From a virus: a DNA stretch of 64,000 nucleotides. Below are positions 53,110 to 60,676 of this stretch, piece by piece. Made by a program: the position numbers and the translations under genes. Location of the stretch: positions 17,217-81,216 of IMG/VR virus record IMGVR_UViG_3300021961_000054. One strand, written 5' to 3'. Under the pieces are notes generated by a model. It did no database searches, was not told the origin of the DNA, and worked only from the letters and a program-made list of their open reading frames with translations. Within the stretch, counting starts at the first letter, position 1. Every line of letters starts with the position of its first letter.

Positions 53110-53389
53110 GGTTGCTGTTTTATTCACAATGGATGGTTGTCCTTTTTGTGTTGATTTAAAAAATATGTTAAATGAGGCTGGTATTGAGTACTATGATAGA
53201 GATATTCATAAATATGAAGATGAATACAACCTTTTTGTTGAAATAACTGAAAATGAATATGTTCCGGCCTTTATGTTGATTGAAGCCCCAGAGACAGAAG
53301 CCCCAATCACAAATTTATTTGCACCAGATCGAGACTTCCAGGATATAAATGAAGGGTTTGATATTATAAAATCATTCTTAGTTGATTAA
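53102..53389 (+). CDS. Glutaredoxin-like protein
   Basis: 95 residues. VLFTMDGCPFCVDLKNML with C13/C16 and a YVPAFMLI strand holding the cis-Pro. The GSH-binding TVP-GG motif is altered and replaced by an acidic insert (EAPETEAPIT), so it may use thioredoxin-type partners. Overlaps the thioredoxin gene by eight bases and ends just before a terminator. Confidence 0.75.
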   Translation: MDKVAVLFTMDGCPFCVDLKNMLNEAGIEYYDRDIHKYEDEYNLFVEITENEYVPAFMLIEAPETEAPITNLFAPDRDFQDINEGFDIIKSFLVD

Positions 53390-53391
53390 CA

Positions 53392-53417
53392 AAAAACCCC
53401 CTTAATTGGGGGTTTTT
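53392..53417. terminator. Bidirectional rho-independent terminator
   Basis: Perfect stem aaaaaccccc / gggggttttt with a six-base loop, between convergent genes (glutaredoxin and the minus-strand gene ending at 53421). A/T runs on both sides make it usable in either direction. Confidence 0.85.
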
Positions 53418-53420
53418 AAT

Positions 53421-54116
53421 TTAAACTAGTACTACGTGTTCTAACATATCTTGTTTTAGATATGGTTTTTCTCTATCAGGTGATAATATATCTTGTAATA
53501 AGTCATATTCATCAAGTCTACTATTAAACTCTTCTAAATCAAAGGAAAACACATCAAGAATTAATGATTTAATTTTATGTTTATTAATTTTTGAATTGGA
53601 TACAATTTTAATTTTTAAATCACCATCCTCATCTTCATTTTTTGTAAAGAAAAAATCTAAAGATTTAACACCAAGTAGACTATACATATGATTAAAAATA
53701 TAGTGTGAGTAATAAACCATAGACCTACCACAATTTAAACTATAACCATATGGAAATTCAGATGATGTAGATAACTCAAAAACCGGTTCATCTTCCTCAA
53801 TAAAGACATCCTTATTTACATTTACCCAACCTTTCTCAATATTATTTAATTCAACCTCGTATTTTATTAAATCTATTGTATTTATACGATCAATACCAAC
53901 ATCTTTTAATTCTTTATCAAACCAATTAGTAAAATCTGTTTTTATTTTTTCTAGGTCTAGTAAAGTATTTGATGTTGTAAGACCATGAATAACCATAAAT
54001 GATTCACAATCTGTAACCTGGATAATTGAGTTTTCTTTTTTATCTATTCTTGAAAGAATAAAATCGGCAAATAAATTAACAATGCCTCTTCTTGAATTTT
54101 TATTAATTTTTCTCAT
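53421..54116 (-). CDS. Hypothetical protein
   Basis: 231 residues. A basic N terminus (MRKINKNSRRGIVNLFADFI) is followed by an alpha/beta core (SIIQVTDCESFMVIHGLTTS, GYSLNCGRSMVYYSHYIFNH). No family recognised. Last gene of a minus-strand run of four. Confidence 0.5.
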   Translation of the reverse strand: MRKINKNSRRGIVNLFADFILSRIDKKENSIIQVTDCESFMVIHGLTTSNTLLDLEKIKTDFTNWFDKELKDVGIDRINTIDLIKYEVELNNIEKGWVNVNKDVFIEEDEPVFELSTSSEFPYGYSLNCGRSMVYYSHYIFNHMYSLLGVKSLDFFFTKNEDEDGDLKIKIVSNSKINKHKIKSLILDVFSFDLEEFNSRLDEYDLLQDILSPDREKPYLKQDMLEHVVLV

Positions 54117-54165
54117 ATTCTATTTTTTTATAATGAATATGATTTTTATTTCAATAACTAAATAG

Positions 54166-55173
54166 TTATTCTACGTAATCAAAAAATCGCTCATTGATTT
54201 CTTGATTAACTTTTCTAAAATCTGGATATCCTAATTTTCTAAACTTAAACTCATCTATAATACCAAACCTTTGTAAACTATTTATAAAATAAAGGTAATC
54301 GGTATAATCTGTGATACTTTCATCTGTTGACGTATCAAAAAACATTTTTAATGTGGTACCAAAAAGTTTAATTTTTATTTTAGCCATATCACCTTCCCAT
54401 CTAATATTAGGATCAAAGTATTCACTAATAGAATCTAAAACAATATCTGTCATTTCTTCATTCCAAGCCTCATTATATGAAAGTGAATATAAGTTTTCTA
54501 AGTCCCTTTGCAATTCACCAAAATAATTCATCATAATAACCTCATTAAAAAGGTCATCTTCATTATTCATAATAGCATTTATATTTTCGTGAAAACTAAA
54601 AACACCATCTTCATTTACATAATCAAGTAAAGCACTCCAAAAACCATCAGAATCTATTATATCACTCTCTGATAATGTAATACCTTTAGTTTTTTCTAAA
54701 ATAACTTTAGTTAGATATTTTTTATTTTCATTATTTAATACACTAATAACATCATCATATAAATCATTAGTTTCAACATAAAAAGGTTCATACCAGTCCT
54801 GACCAAATAAATCTGAAATAAAATCCATATTAGGACCAATAAATAAATCACGAATATCAGATAGGTATTTTAAATTTAGGTAGTAGTCATCACCTTCTTT
54901 TGTAATGTAATTACTAGCATACTGACTAAAATAGCGAACAAAGAAATCAGGACCAAACTCTTTTAAATATAAATTACATATTTTACCAAAATCCCAAAGT
55001 TCAGCCTCCTCCATTCCATAATATATTTTATATAAATTAACATCTTTTAGTCTATTTTTTTTATAGACATACCCAAATATAAAATTTTTCATACCACCAA
55101 AAATAGTATGTAACTTTTCTAAAACATCCGGGTCATTAGTGTTAATCCCATGTATAAAATAATCAATATTCAT
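54166..55173 (-). CDS. Unknown acidic protein, paralogue of 55173-56288
   Basis: 335 residues. Shares with its upstream neighbour the segments (L/V)Y-x-DVI-x-x-LN, (Y)NEAWNEE...ISEYFDPNIRW, IKIKLF and the end YPDFRKVNQEINERFFDYV. Strongly acidic and helical, with many Asp/Glu/Asn/Tyr. No known domain. It shares a base with the upstream gene (ATG inside TA-ATG). The tandem pair suggests duplication followed by divergence. Confidence 0.55.
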   Translation of the reverse strand: MNIDYFIHGINTNDPDVLEKLHTIFGGMKNFIFGYVYKKNRLKDVNLYKIYYGMEEAELWDFGKICNLYLKEFGPDFFVRYFSQYASNYITKEGDDYYLNLKYLSDIRDLFIGPNMDFISDLFGQDWYEPFYVETNDLYDDVISVLNNENKKYLTKVILEKTKGITLSESDIIDSDGFWSALLDYVNEDGVFSFHENINAIMNNEDDLFNEVIMMNYFGELQRDLENLYSLSYNEAWNEEMTDIVLDSISEYFDPNIRWEGDMAKIKIKLFGTTLKMFFDTSTDESITDYTDYLYFINSLQRFGIIDEFKFRKLGYPDFRKVNQEINERFFDYVE

Positions 55174-56288
55174 TATATATAATCACCAAAATAATCATTT
55201 ATGTATTTGTCAACTAATCGATAGTCAGGATAATCAGGTATTCTAAAACTAATTTCATCAAGTACACCATCGTAAAACAAGAATCCCATCATTTCAGTAT
55301 AAGAGCCTTGATATTCTAAAGTATTATAACGTATATTCTCTTCTAGATATGATTTTACATTAGAATAAAAATCACGTATTTTAATTTTTGGATAATATCT
55401 AACCTTACCACTTGTTTGTTTAATTTCTTCCCAATCAAACTTACCAACAAAATATTCCTGTAAACCATCCATTACAAGTTCGTAACACTCACTCTCATAA
55501 GCATTATTATATGCATTATTATGAATAGAATGTAATTCAGATTTCAAATCATCTAAATCACCATTAAGAAGTTCGTCCATAGCTGATTCATCACCAATTA
55601 AATTCATAACATTACTATTTGTTATTTGAAAGGTATTTTTAGTTCCTTGTTCTTCTGAAAATTCATGAAATAAATCATCGTTATAGTCATCTAAATTTAA
55701 ATCTCTATTACCAATTTCATTAAGAATATATTTTGCAAGTCTAGCTTCATTAGCACTATTTAATTCATCAATAACATCTCTATAAACATCATCTGTTGTG
55801 TCCCACCACCGTTCAAAGAAGTCGTCTTCAGCTAAGACAGCCTTTGCTAAATCCCTAGGACTTGTTTCCCTACTATAACTCTCAAAAAAAAATGATAAAT
55901 CATCTCTACCATTAAGACTAAGATAATAACCGTCTTTTTCTACAATAACATCACTATTTAAAATAGTACTAGCAATAAAATCTAAAGTATCACTTTCATT
56001 ATTATTTAAAGACCAAAGTAAAAATCTATTTTTTACCTCATCATCCTCTAAACTATTATAATCACTAACACCACTAATAAAACCATTATCACCTAGAAAA
56101 TTTATAAGCTCAGGGTCCCTCTCCCATTCATCTGTTGGAATATAACCAATATCAACATCTTCCTGCAGGTTATATTTTGCAACAATTTTTAAGAAATTAC
56201 GTGTGGTGTTAAAGACCTGTAATATTTTTTCATATTCAGATTCCCTACCATCGTGAAATAACTCTAAAAATCTATCAAGTTTTGTCAT
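55173..56288 (-). CDS. Unknown acidic protein, paralogue of 54166-55173
   Basis: 371 residues. VYRDVIDELNSANEARLAKY, ECYELVMDGLQEYFVGKFDW, YPKIKIRDF and the end YPDYRLVDKYINDYFGDYI line up with the downstream paralogue. No family recognised. First gene of the pair; a TATTTATA octamer is four bases upstream of its ATG. Confidence 0.55.
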   Translation of the reverse strand: MTKLDRFLELFHDGRESEYEKILQVFNTTRNFLKIVAKYNLQEDVDIGYIPTDEWERDPELINFLGDNGFISGVSDYNSLEDDEVKNRFLLWSLNNNESDTLDFIASTILNSDVIVEKDGYYLSLNGRDDLSFFFESYSRETSPRDLAKAVLAEDDFFERWWDTTDDVYRDVIDELNSANEARLAKYILNEIGNRDLNLDDYNDDLFHEFSEEQGTKNTFQITNSNVMNLIGDESAMDELLNGDLDDLKSELHSIHNNAYNNAYESECYELVMDGLQEYFVGKFDWEEIKQTSGKVRYYPKIKIRDFYSNVKSYLEENIRYNTLEYQGSYTEMMGFLFYDGVLDEISFRIPDYPDYRLVDKYINDYFGDYI

Positions 56289-56292
56289 ATTC

Positions 56293-56300
56293 TATAAATA
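56293..56300 (-). promoter_or_regulatory. Candidate late promoter TATTTATA (minus strand)
   Basis: Plus strand TATAAATA, four bases upstream of the minus-strand ATG at 56288 and directly after a terminator hairpin of the preceding minus-strand gene, so a new transcript probably starts here. Confidence 0.55.
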
Positions 56301-56305
56301 CAAAA

Positions 56306-56328
56306 AGGTGGGAAAAAATAACCCACCT
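56306..56328 (-). terminator. Rho-independent terminator (minus strand)
   Basis: Seven-base perfect stem AGGTGGG / CCCACCT with a nine-base loop, followed on the minus strand by TTTTT. It ends the transcript of the small gene at 56355-56504. Confidence 0.7.
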
Positions 56329-56354
56329 ATATGTATTCTTTAGTTAAATGAAAT

Positions 56355-56504
56355 TTATTTACTATAATACTTTTGAATAATTTTTTTAACAGATTCCTGA
56401 ACACTTTGTGTTTGAGTATTAGTACTACTAGTAGTATTTGAGGATTTAATTTGTTGTTGTGTAGTGTTATTATTGTTTCCCTTATTTTTGCAACCACATC
56501 CCAT
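56355..56504 (-). CDS. Small MGCGCK protein
   Basis: 49 residues on the minus strand: MGCGCKNKGNNNNTTQQQIK followed by a Ser/Thr/Asn-rich linker and a helical end (SVQESVKKIIQKYYSK). The MGCGCK start, a low-complexity middle and a short C-terminal helix occur in small proteins of Bacteroidota phages. It has its own TATTTATA octamer upstream and a terminator downstream, which supports it as a gene. The longer frame in the same region starts at 56509 but has no such signals. Cys pair could bind metal or lipid. Confidence 0.6.
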   Translation of the reverse strand: MGCGCKNKGNNNNTTQQQIKSSNTTSSTNTQTQSVQESVKKIIQKYYSK

Positions 56505-56533
56505 AACAATTGTTTTTATTAAGTTTATTTAAT

Positions 56534-56541
56534 TATAAATA
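56534..56541 (-). promoter_or_regulatory. Candidate late promoter TATTTATA (minus strand)
   Basis: Plus strand TATAAATA, 29 bases upstream of the MGCGCK ATG. Divergent from the octamer at 56574. Confidence 0.45.
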
Positions 56542-56573
56542 TTATGATATATTCATATTTGTAAAGTTTAAGG

Positions 56574-56581
56574 TATTTATT
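56574..56581 (+). promoter_or_regulatory. Candidate late promoter TATTTATT
   Basis: Five bases before the ATG at 56587. Together with the minus-strand site at 56534 it forms a divergent pair. Confidence 0.4.
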
Positions 56582-56586
56582 GTTGT

Positions 56587-57888
56587 ATGAAAACAAAACT
56601 TTTAAATGTTTTATCAAGGATCATTAAAGAAGAAGTTGAAGATGTAAGAATTTCAGCTGAAGATTATATGAAACTCTTAAAAAGAGTAAATTATGCCGCT
56701 CAAGCAATTCCAAAACTACCACAGTTTAAAGGAAAACACCTTGTTGTTGTTGGTGATGTTACTCTTAGAGACAATGATAAAATAATAGATTTAGGACCAA
56801 TTACAATTGATGGTGATTTAGATGTCTCACGAACAAATATAAAATCATTAGACCACACAAAAGTAACAGGGTATAGCCGCTATTGGCAAACACCATATGA
56901 AAAAGTTGTGTATAGTAGAAGACAAGCTGCCAAAATGGAGGAGCAAAAAGAAAAAAGAAGAGATGGTGAGTGGGATATGAATAGTAATTTAGATGAAGAA
57001 GGAATAAGAGCAAATTTAGTATTCCAATTTGCAGTTGATGAAGGTCATATTGAAGAATTAGATGATGAAGAAAAAGAAAGAGTCCAAGAGATAAAAAAAG
57101 AAATAAAAAGACTAGAAGAAGATGAAGATGAAATCCAGGAAACTCAAGATGAAATTGACGAATTAGAAGATGAATTAAGCGACCTTTTAAGTGGTAAATT
57201 TGATGTATATTATTTATATCCTAGTGGTCGTTTTTATGCTATGGATGAATTTGAACTACTAGAAGATGGATCTAGATATGCAATTGGAACAGAAGATGAA
57301 GCCGAAGAGTCAATGAGAGATTATTACCAAGAATGGGTTGATTACCCTGAAAATTATTTAGATAACAATTTCCTATCATATTATATCGATGAAGAAGCCG
57401 TTGTAGATGATGCAAGATATGCTATTGAAGACTGGGTTCGAGAATCACCAGAAGATTATGGTGTTGAAAGAATAGAATTATCATCATCCCAAGAAGAAGA
57501 AATAGAAAGATTAGAAAATCAAATTAGTGAATTAGAAGAAAAGTTAGAAGAGCTAGAAGACGAAGATGAAATCCAGGAAACTCAAGATGAAATTGACCAA
57601 CTTGAAAGTGAAATACAAGATATTAAAGATTTTCCAGAAGGTGATTATAGTGAAGATGATATAGAACAAGCAATAGAAGACTACCTAAACGACAACGTAA
57701 GATATGATCCAGCTGATTGGTTAAGAGAGATGGGAAGGGATATTACTGATTATATTGATAAAGATGATTTACTAGACGCATTAGTTCGTGATGGTGATTA
57801 CGGAGACACTCTAAATTCATATGATGGAACATATGAAAGTGTTAGATATGGTAATGATTATTACATTATTATGAGAATAGACGCATAA
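56587..57888 (+). CDS. Acidic coiled-coil protein with an internal repeat
   Basis: 433 residues. N terminus MKTKLLNVLSRIIKEEVEDV is an amphipathic helix. Residues about 50-90 (HLVVVGDVTLRDNDKIIDLG, TIDGDLDVSRTNIKSLD) look like a short parallel-beta element. Two acidic coiled-coil segments contain the same peptide EDEIQETQDEID, encoded by an exact 36-base DNA repeat. The remainder is Asp/Glu/Tyr-rich (LSYYIDEEAVVDDARYAIED). Preceded by a late-type octamer. Could be a virion or injected acidic protein mimicking DNA; no family recognised. Confidence 0.5.
   Translation: MKTKLLNVLSRIIKEEVEDVRISAEDYMKLLKRVNYAAQAIPKLPQFKGKHLVVVGDVTLRDNDKIIDLGPITIDGDLDVSRTNIKSLDHTKVTGYSRYWQTPYEKVVYSRRQAAKMEEQKEKRRDGEWDMNSNLDEEGIRANLVFQFAVDEGHIEELDDEEKERVQEIKKEIKRLEEDEDEIQETQDEIDELEDELSDLLSGKFDVYYLYPSGRFYAMDEFELLEDGSRYAIGTEDEAEESMRDYYQEWVDYPENYLDNNFLSYYIDEEAVVDDARYAIEDWVRESPEDYGVERIELSSSQEEEIERLENQISELEEKLEELEDEDEIQETQDEIDQLESEIQDIKDFPEGDYSEDDIEQAIEDYLNDNVRYDPADWLREMGRDITDYIDKDDLLDALVRDGDYGDTLNSYDGTYESVRYGNDYYIIMRIDA
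57124..57159 (+). repeat. 36-base exact direct repeat, copy 1
   Basis: Begins gaagatgaaatccaggaaac; identical to 57562-57597 at all 36 bases, inside one gene and in the same frame. Confidence 0.85.
57562..57597 (+). repeat. 36-base exact direct repeat, copy 2
   Basis: Second copy, 438 bases (146 codons) downstream of the first. Identity at the silent codon positions too points to recent duplication or gene conversion. Confidence 0.85.
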
Positions 57889-57930
57889 ATAATATTTACA
57901 GATTATATTATATGGTTATTTTTAAATTAA

Positions 57931-58704
57931 ATGAGAAAAAAGAAAAAGATAGAATTTTTAATGGACACAGATTGGATGTTCGAAAAACCCATAGACCGGG
58001 AACACAAAGAATATAAACTACTATCTTATTTTCAAAAAATGGGCGAAAGACTCGACAATATGGAGTTATACCCAGGATTCATAGAACTTTCATTACACTT
58101 AGCAAATGCACAAACATTACTTAAGGATAAAAAAATGTTATATACTGATAAGAGGTTTAAAACACCTGATGATGAATTATTAGTAAAAGACCTTAAGTTA
58201 AAAGAACTACCACATATGTCAAATGAAGAATATTTTGAGTTTGTCAAAATATTAGGATATTCATTACCAAGACTTATGGAATATTTTAGTATTGCTAAAT
58301 CAGTATGGGAATTAGTATTTGATAGTGTACATTTAATTGTAAAAAAGAATAAAAAAAATATAACATCAATAGATGGTTTTTTTTATTTTAAAGACAAAAA
58401 GGAAAATAAAATTTATTTATGGGAATATACAGAAAAACCAGCAACAAGAGGTGCAAATGAAAATAAAATAATAACAAAACTTATTTATTGTGATGAAATA
58501 AATAAATCAACAGTCCCAAAAATAATAAGTGAGAATGTAACTAGAGAGGATAAATCAAAACTACCAGTAATTGAGATGGTAAGTAGAGGTGAATTCCCAA
58601 TTGAAGAAACATTACTACCACTTTTTAAAAGAAAGTTATTATCTTATCTATATCAAAAAAGATTAATTAAGGAAAATGAAGAAGTCGAAAATAAAGAAAG
58701 CTAA
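57931..58704 (+). CDS. Hypothetical protein
   Basis: 257 residues: MDTDWMFEKPIDREHKEYKL near the start, LYPGFIELSLHLANAQTLLK, then an alpha/beta domain (KENKIYLWEY). A basic MRKKKKIE start. No family recognised, though this MDTDW-x-FE-x-PID-x-EHK start may be shared by similar-size proteins in large phages. Overlaps DUF3310 by 29 bases. Confidence 0.5.
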   Translation: MRKKKKIEFLMDTDWMFEKPIDREHKEYKLLSYFQKMGERLDNMELYPGFIELSLHLANAQTLLKDKKMLYTDKRFKTPDDELLVKDLKLKELPHMSNEEYFEFVKILGYSLPRLMEYFSIAKSVWELVFDSVHLIVKKNKKNITSIDGFFYFKDKKENKIYLWEYTEKPATRGANENKIITKLIYCDEINKSTVPKIISENVTREDKSKLPVIEMVSRGEFPIEETLLPLFKRKLLSYLYQKRLIKENEEVENKES

Positions 58705-58915
58705 AGAACAAGTCGACCACCCAAAACATTATGGTGGTGAAGACAATACATATGAAGCAATAAAAGTAATTGACGCCTGGGATTTAAACTTTTCTTTGGG
58801 TAATACAGTAAAGTATATATCAAGAGCTGGTAAAAAAGATAAAGAAAAAGAAATCGAAGATTTAGAAAAAGCTTTATGGTATTTAGAGCACCATATTAAT
58901 AAATTAAAAGATTAA
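58676..58915 (+). CDS. DUF3310 protein
   Basis: 79 residues. VDHPKHYGGEDNTYEAIKVI, LGNTVKYISRAGKKD and DLEKALWYLEHHINKL are the complete DUF3310 core, a very common phage family that is often annotated as nucleotide-kinase-like, though it has no kinase motif. The start lies inside the previous gene. Confidence 0.85.
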   Translation: MKKSKIKKAKEQVDHPKHYGGEDNTYEAIKVIDAWDLNFSLGNTVKYISRAGKKDKEKEIEDLEKALWYLEHHINKLKD

Positions 58916-59262
58916 TCTGTTATAAAAACAGAGTCACCTTCTTTTATGTCATATTTTTCACAATCACCACCATTTATTTCTAAAATCAAATCAGCAACAC
59001 CACTATATCTAGGACAGTTATCTTCTCTACATGGAGGGCAATTACTATGAATTTTATTAATTTTTAAATCTTTTATGAAAATAATATCTAAAGACGTTAT
59101 GCAGTTTTTCATCCAAAAAGAATGGGAACTAATTTCATTAAAAACGAATAACATACCATTAAAATCATCGTTAAATTTTTTATACATCATACCATTTTCA
59201 ATATCCTGTCTAGTAATAACTGGTATGACTTTAAGTAGATTATCATTTATAATTAACTCCAT
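58912..59262 (-). CDS. DUF192 protein
   Basis: 116 residues. MLFVFNEISSHSFWMKNCIT, SLDIIFIKD and ADLILEINGGDCEKYDIKEG form the DUF192 core (FWMKN-x-x-x-x-LDIIFI, IL-E-x-x-G-x-x-x). Bacterial members often carry signal peptides; this one has none. It has four cysteines in CPPCREDNC. Convergent with DUF3310, overlapping by four bases. The role is unknown. Confidence 0.8.
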   Translation of the reverse strand: MELIINDNLLKVIPVITRQDIENGMMYKKFNDDFNGMLFVFNEISSHSFWMKNCITSLDIIFIKDLKINKIHSNCPPCREDNCPRYSGVADLILEINGGDCEKYDIKEGDSVFITD

Positions 59263-59273
59263 ATTTATAAATA
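59262..59273. promoter_or_regulatory. Bidirectional promoter palindrome TATTTATAAATA
   Basis: A perfect 12-base palindrome that offers TATTTATA on both strands, 11 bases before the NUDIX start (59281) on the plus strand and directly before the DUF192 start (59262) on the minus strand. Confidence 0.5.
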
Positions 59274-59280
59274 TGTAATT

Positions 59281-59694
59281 ATGGATAAATTTAAAAGATA
59301 TTCAGGTGTAATTTTAAAAGTTGATGATGACATTTTACTATGTAAAAGATCACCAAAAGAATCAATGGCAAATGAATGGTCAATACCATCTGGTGGTATT
59401 GAATCAAACGAAACACCAATTAACGCGGCTCATAGAGAGTTTAAAGAAGAAACAAATATTTCATTACCAGATAATTTAAATTTAGTTGGATTAATAAATA
59501 AGTATAAAAAAGACGGCACTACAAAAAAAGGTATTTTGTATGTATTTTTATCTAAATGTGATAAAAAATATAAACCAAATTTAGTTAAGGCTAAAGATGG
59601 TCATGAACATACTAGTTGTAAGTATTTTACTAAAAAAACATTACCAATTAGTGAAAATAATAAAGATTTAATTAAAATTATTAAATTTTTATAA
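59281..59694 (+). CDS. NUDIX hydrolase
   Basis: 137 residues. The Nudix box GGIESNETPINAAHREFKEE (G-x5-E-x7-R-E-x2-E-E) is complete, after a KRYSGVILKVDDDILLCKRS strand. It would hydrolyse a nucleoside-diphosphate-linked compound, for example a damaged or modified nucleotide, ADP-ribose or an RNA cap. Phage NUDIX enzymes are sometimes involved in NAD or anti-defence chemistry, but the substrate cannot be told. Confidence 0.85.
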   Translation: MDKFKRYSGVILKVDDDILLCKRSPKESMANEWSIPSGGIESNETPINAAHREFKEETNISLPDNLNLVGLINKYKKDGTTKKGILYVFLSKCDKKYKPNLVKAKDGHEHTSCKYFTKKTLPISENNKDLIKIIKFL

Positions 59695-59722
59695 AAAAAA
59701 TTGATTTTTTATAAAAAACATA

Positions 59723-59730
59723 TATTTATA
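59723..59730 (+). promoter_or_regulatory. Candidate late promoter TATTTATA (no gene follows)
   Basis: TATTTATA followed within 60-100 bases by a terminator and no proper gene, so it may produce a small RNA. Confidence 0.4.
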
Positions 59731-59789
59731 TGTTACATAAAAAACTAAATCAACCTTCTTCTTATCAATAAAAAATGGTTTAGAATATT

Positions 59790-59827
59790 AAAACCCATAA
59801 AACTTTAAATTTTTTATGGGTTTTTTT
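59790..59827 (+). terminator. Rho-independent terminator
   Basis: Perfect 13-base stem aaaacccataaaa / ttttatgggtttt with a nine-base loop and a T run. It ends transcripts from the NUDIX gene or from the octamer at 59723. Confidence 0.85.
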
Positions 59828-59855
59828 GTTTATTTTAAAAATTTACTTATATTTG
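59825..59855 (+). promoter_or_regulatory. Bacteroidota-type promoter TTTG-N19-TATATTTG
   Basis: TTTG at 59825-59828 (overlapping the terminator T run) and TATATTTG at 59848-59855, 19 bases apart, immediately before the ATG at 59860. This would give a very short leader. Confidence 0.7.
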
Positions 59856-59859
59856 TAAT

Positions 59860-60132
59860 ATGAAAGTAGGATATAATATTAAGGTAATAAACGAAAAGTT
59901 TGGTGAATTGGTAAACGAAACGTTTATGAATGAAATTCAGTTTAAACTTTTTTTAAAAATGATACACGCAAGTATTGAATTAAAACAAAATTTAACTTTT
60001 TTTAATGGAGATACTTTTTTTGTTAATATACCAGCTAGTACTCTAAAAGATTCTATTGTTGTTACAAACACAAAAGAATTGTCTATGACTGAACAGGTTA
60101 GAAGTAAAATTGAAGCATTAGTAACTAAATAA
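59860..60132 (+). CDS. Hypothetical protein
   Basis: 90 residues. KVGYNIKVINEKFGELVNET then an FF-x-GDTFFVN strand. No family recognised. It is the first gene after the host-type promoter, just upstream of a lipoprotein gene. Confidence 0.5.
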   Translation: MKVGYNIKVINEKFGELVNETFMNEIQFKLFLKMIHASIELKQNLTFFNGDTFFVNIPASTLKDSIVVTNTKELSMTEQVRSKIEALVTK

Positions 60133-60134
60133 TT

Positions 60135-60575
60135 ATGAAAAATTTATATATAGCATTTTTAATCTTTTTTTCATTAATATCTTGTGAAAAAGAGCCAATT
60201 GGACCACCAAATCCACCAGAACCAATAATAAGTGACACATTAGAAATTGACTCTACCTATAATTTAACTGGACAAATTTGGGTTATATCACAATATAGGG
60301 TTGGCCAATTTGGTGAAATTTTTCCATTAAACGATACTATAACGTTCCTAGATTTAAATACGTATACATATAATGGTTTTGAATCGTCATATTCGTTTTA
60401 TCCAACGGCATCAGCTTATAATTTAACATTAAATTATACACCATTTGGTAATCTTAGCGGTACCATATATCAGGGCAACTTAAATCTTGGTGTTATGAAT
60501 GGTTTAAAGTTTACTGACATTACAATTGGATCTAGTAATCAAACTGAGTATTATTTTTGGATGACAAGACAGTAA
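60135..60575 (+). CDS. Putative lipoprotein
   Basis: 146 residues. Signal MKNLYIAFLIFFSLISCEKE with a lipobox ending at Cys17 (SLISC), followed by a Pro-rich spacer and a beta-rich domain resembling the lipocalin-like proteins of Bacteroidota (TGQIWVISQYRVGQFGE, ITFLDLNTYTYNG). Phage lipoproteins commonly block superinfection at the outer membrane; this one, expressed from a host-type promoter, would fit that role by inference. Confidence 0.6.
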   Translation: MKNLYIAFLIFFSLISCEKEPIGPPNPPEPIISDTLEIDSTYNLTGQIWVISQYRVGQFGEIFPLNDTITFLDLNTYTYNGFESSYSFYPTASAYNLTLNYTPFGNLSGTIYQGNLNLGVMNGLKFTDITIGSSNQTEYYFWMTRQ

Positions 60576-60593
60576 ATTAATAAACTAATTTTT

Positions 60594-60637
60594 CCTTGTT
60601 TAGAAAAACAAGGTGGTGGAGTCGGAATATATATTCC
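60594..60637 (+). other. Two further intergenic hairpins
   Basis: CCTTGTTT-AGAA-AAACAAGG (60594-60613) and the palindrome GGAATATATATTCC (60624-60637), both in the 81-base gap before the terminator at 60641. They could form a structured 3' RNA end or protein-binding sites. Confidence 0.5.
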
Positions 60638-60640
60638 ATT

Positions 60641-60676
60641 AAAAAATAAAGGAGGGTTATACCTCCTTTATTTTTT
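60641..60676. terminator. Bidirectional terminator
   Basis: Perfect 15-base stem from aaaaaataaaggagg and its complement with a six-base loop gttata. A/T tracts on both sides. The right arm lies inside the last codons of the minus-strand sigma-fusion gene, so the terminator is part of its coding sequence. Confidence 0.85.

Larger units (their letters stand above)
59695..59859. other. Intergenic region with a candidate short transcript
   Basis: 165 bases. It contains TATTTATA (59723-59730), a possible 13-codon peptide (ATG at 59730), a strong terminator (59790-59827) and a Bacteroidota promoter (59825-59855). See findings. Confidence 0.45.

Noticed and set aside
56327-56509. 60-residue minus-strand frame
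   Set aside because: Overlaps the MGCGCK gene in another frame; it runs through the terminator hairpin and has no fitting start signals.
57912-58016. Possible leader peptide from the ATG at 57912
   Set aside because: Out of frame with the next gene, no start context, and not clearly distinct from chance.
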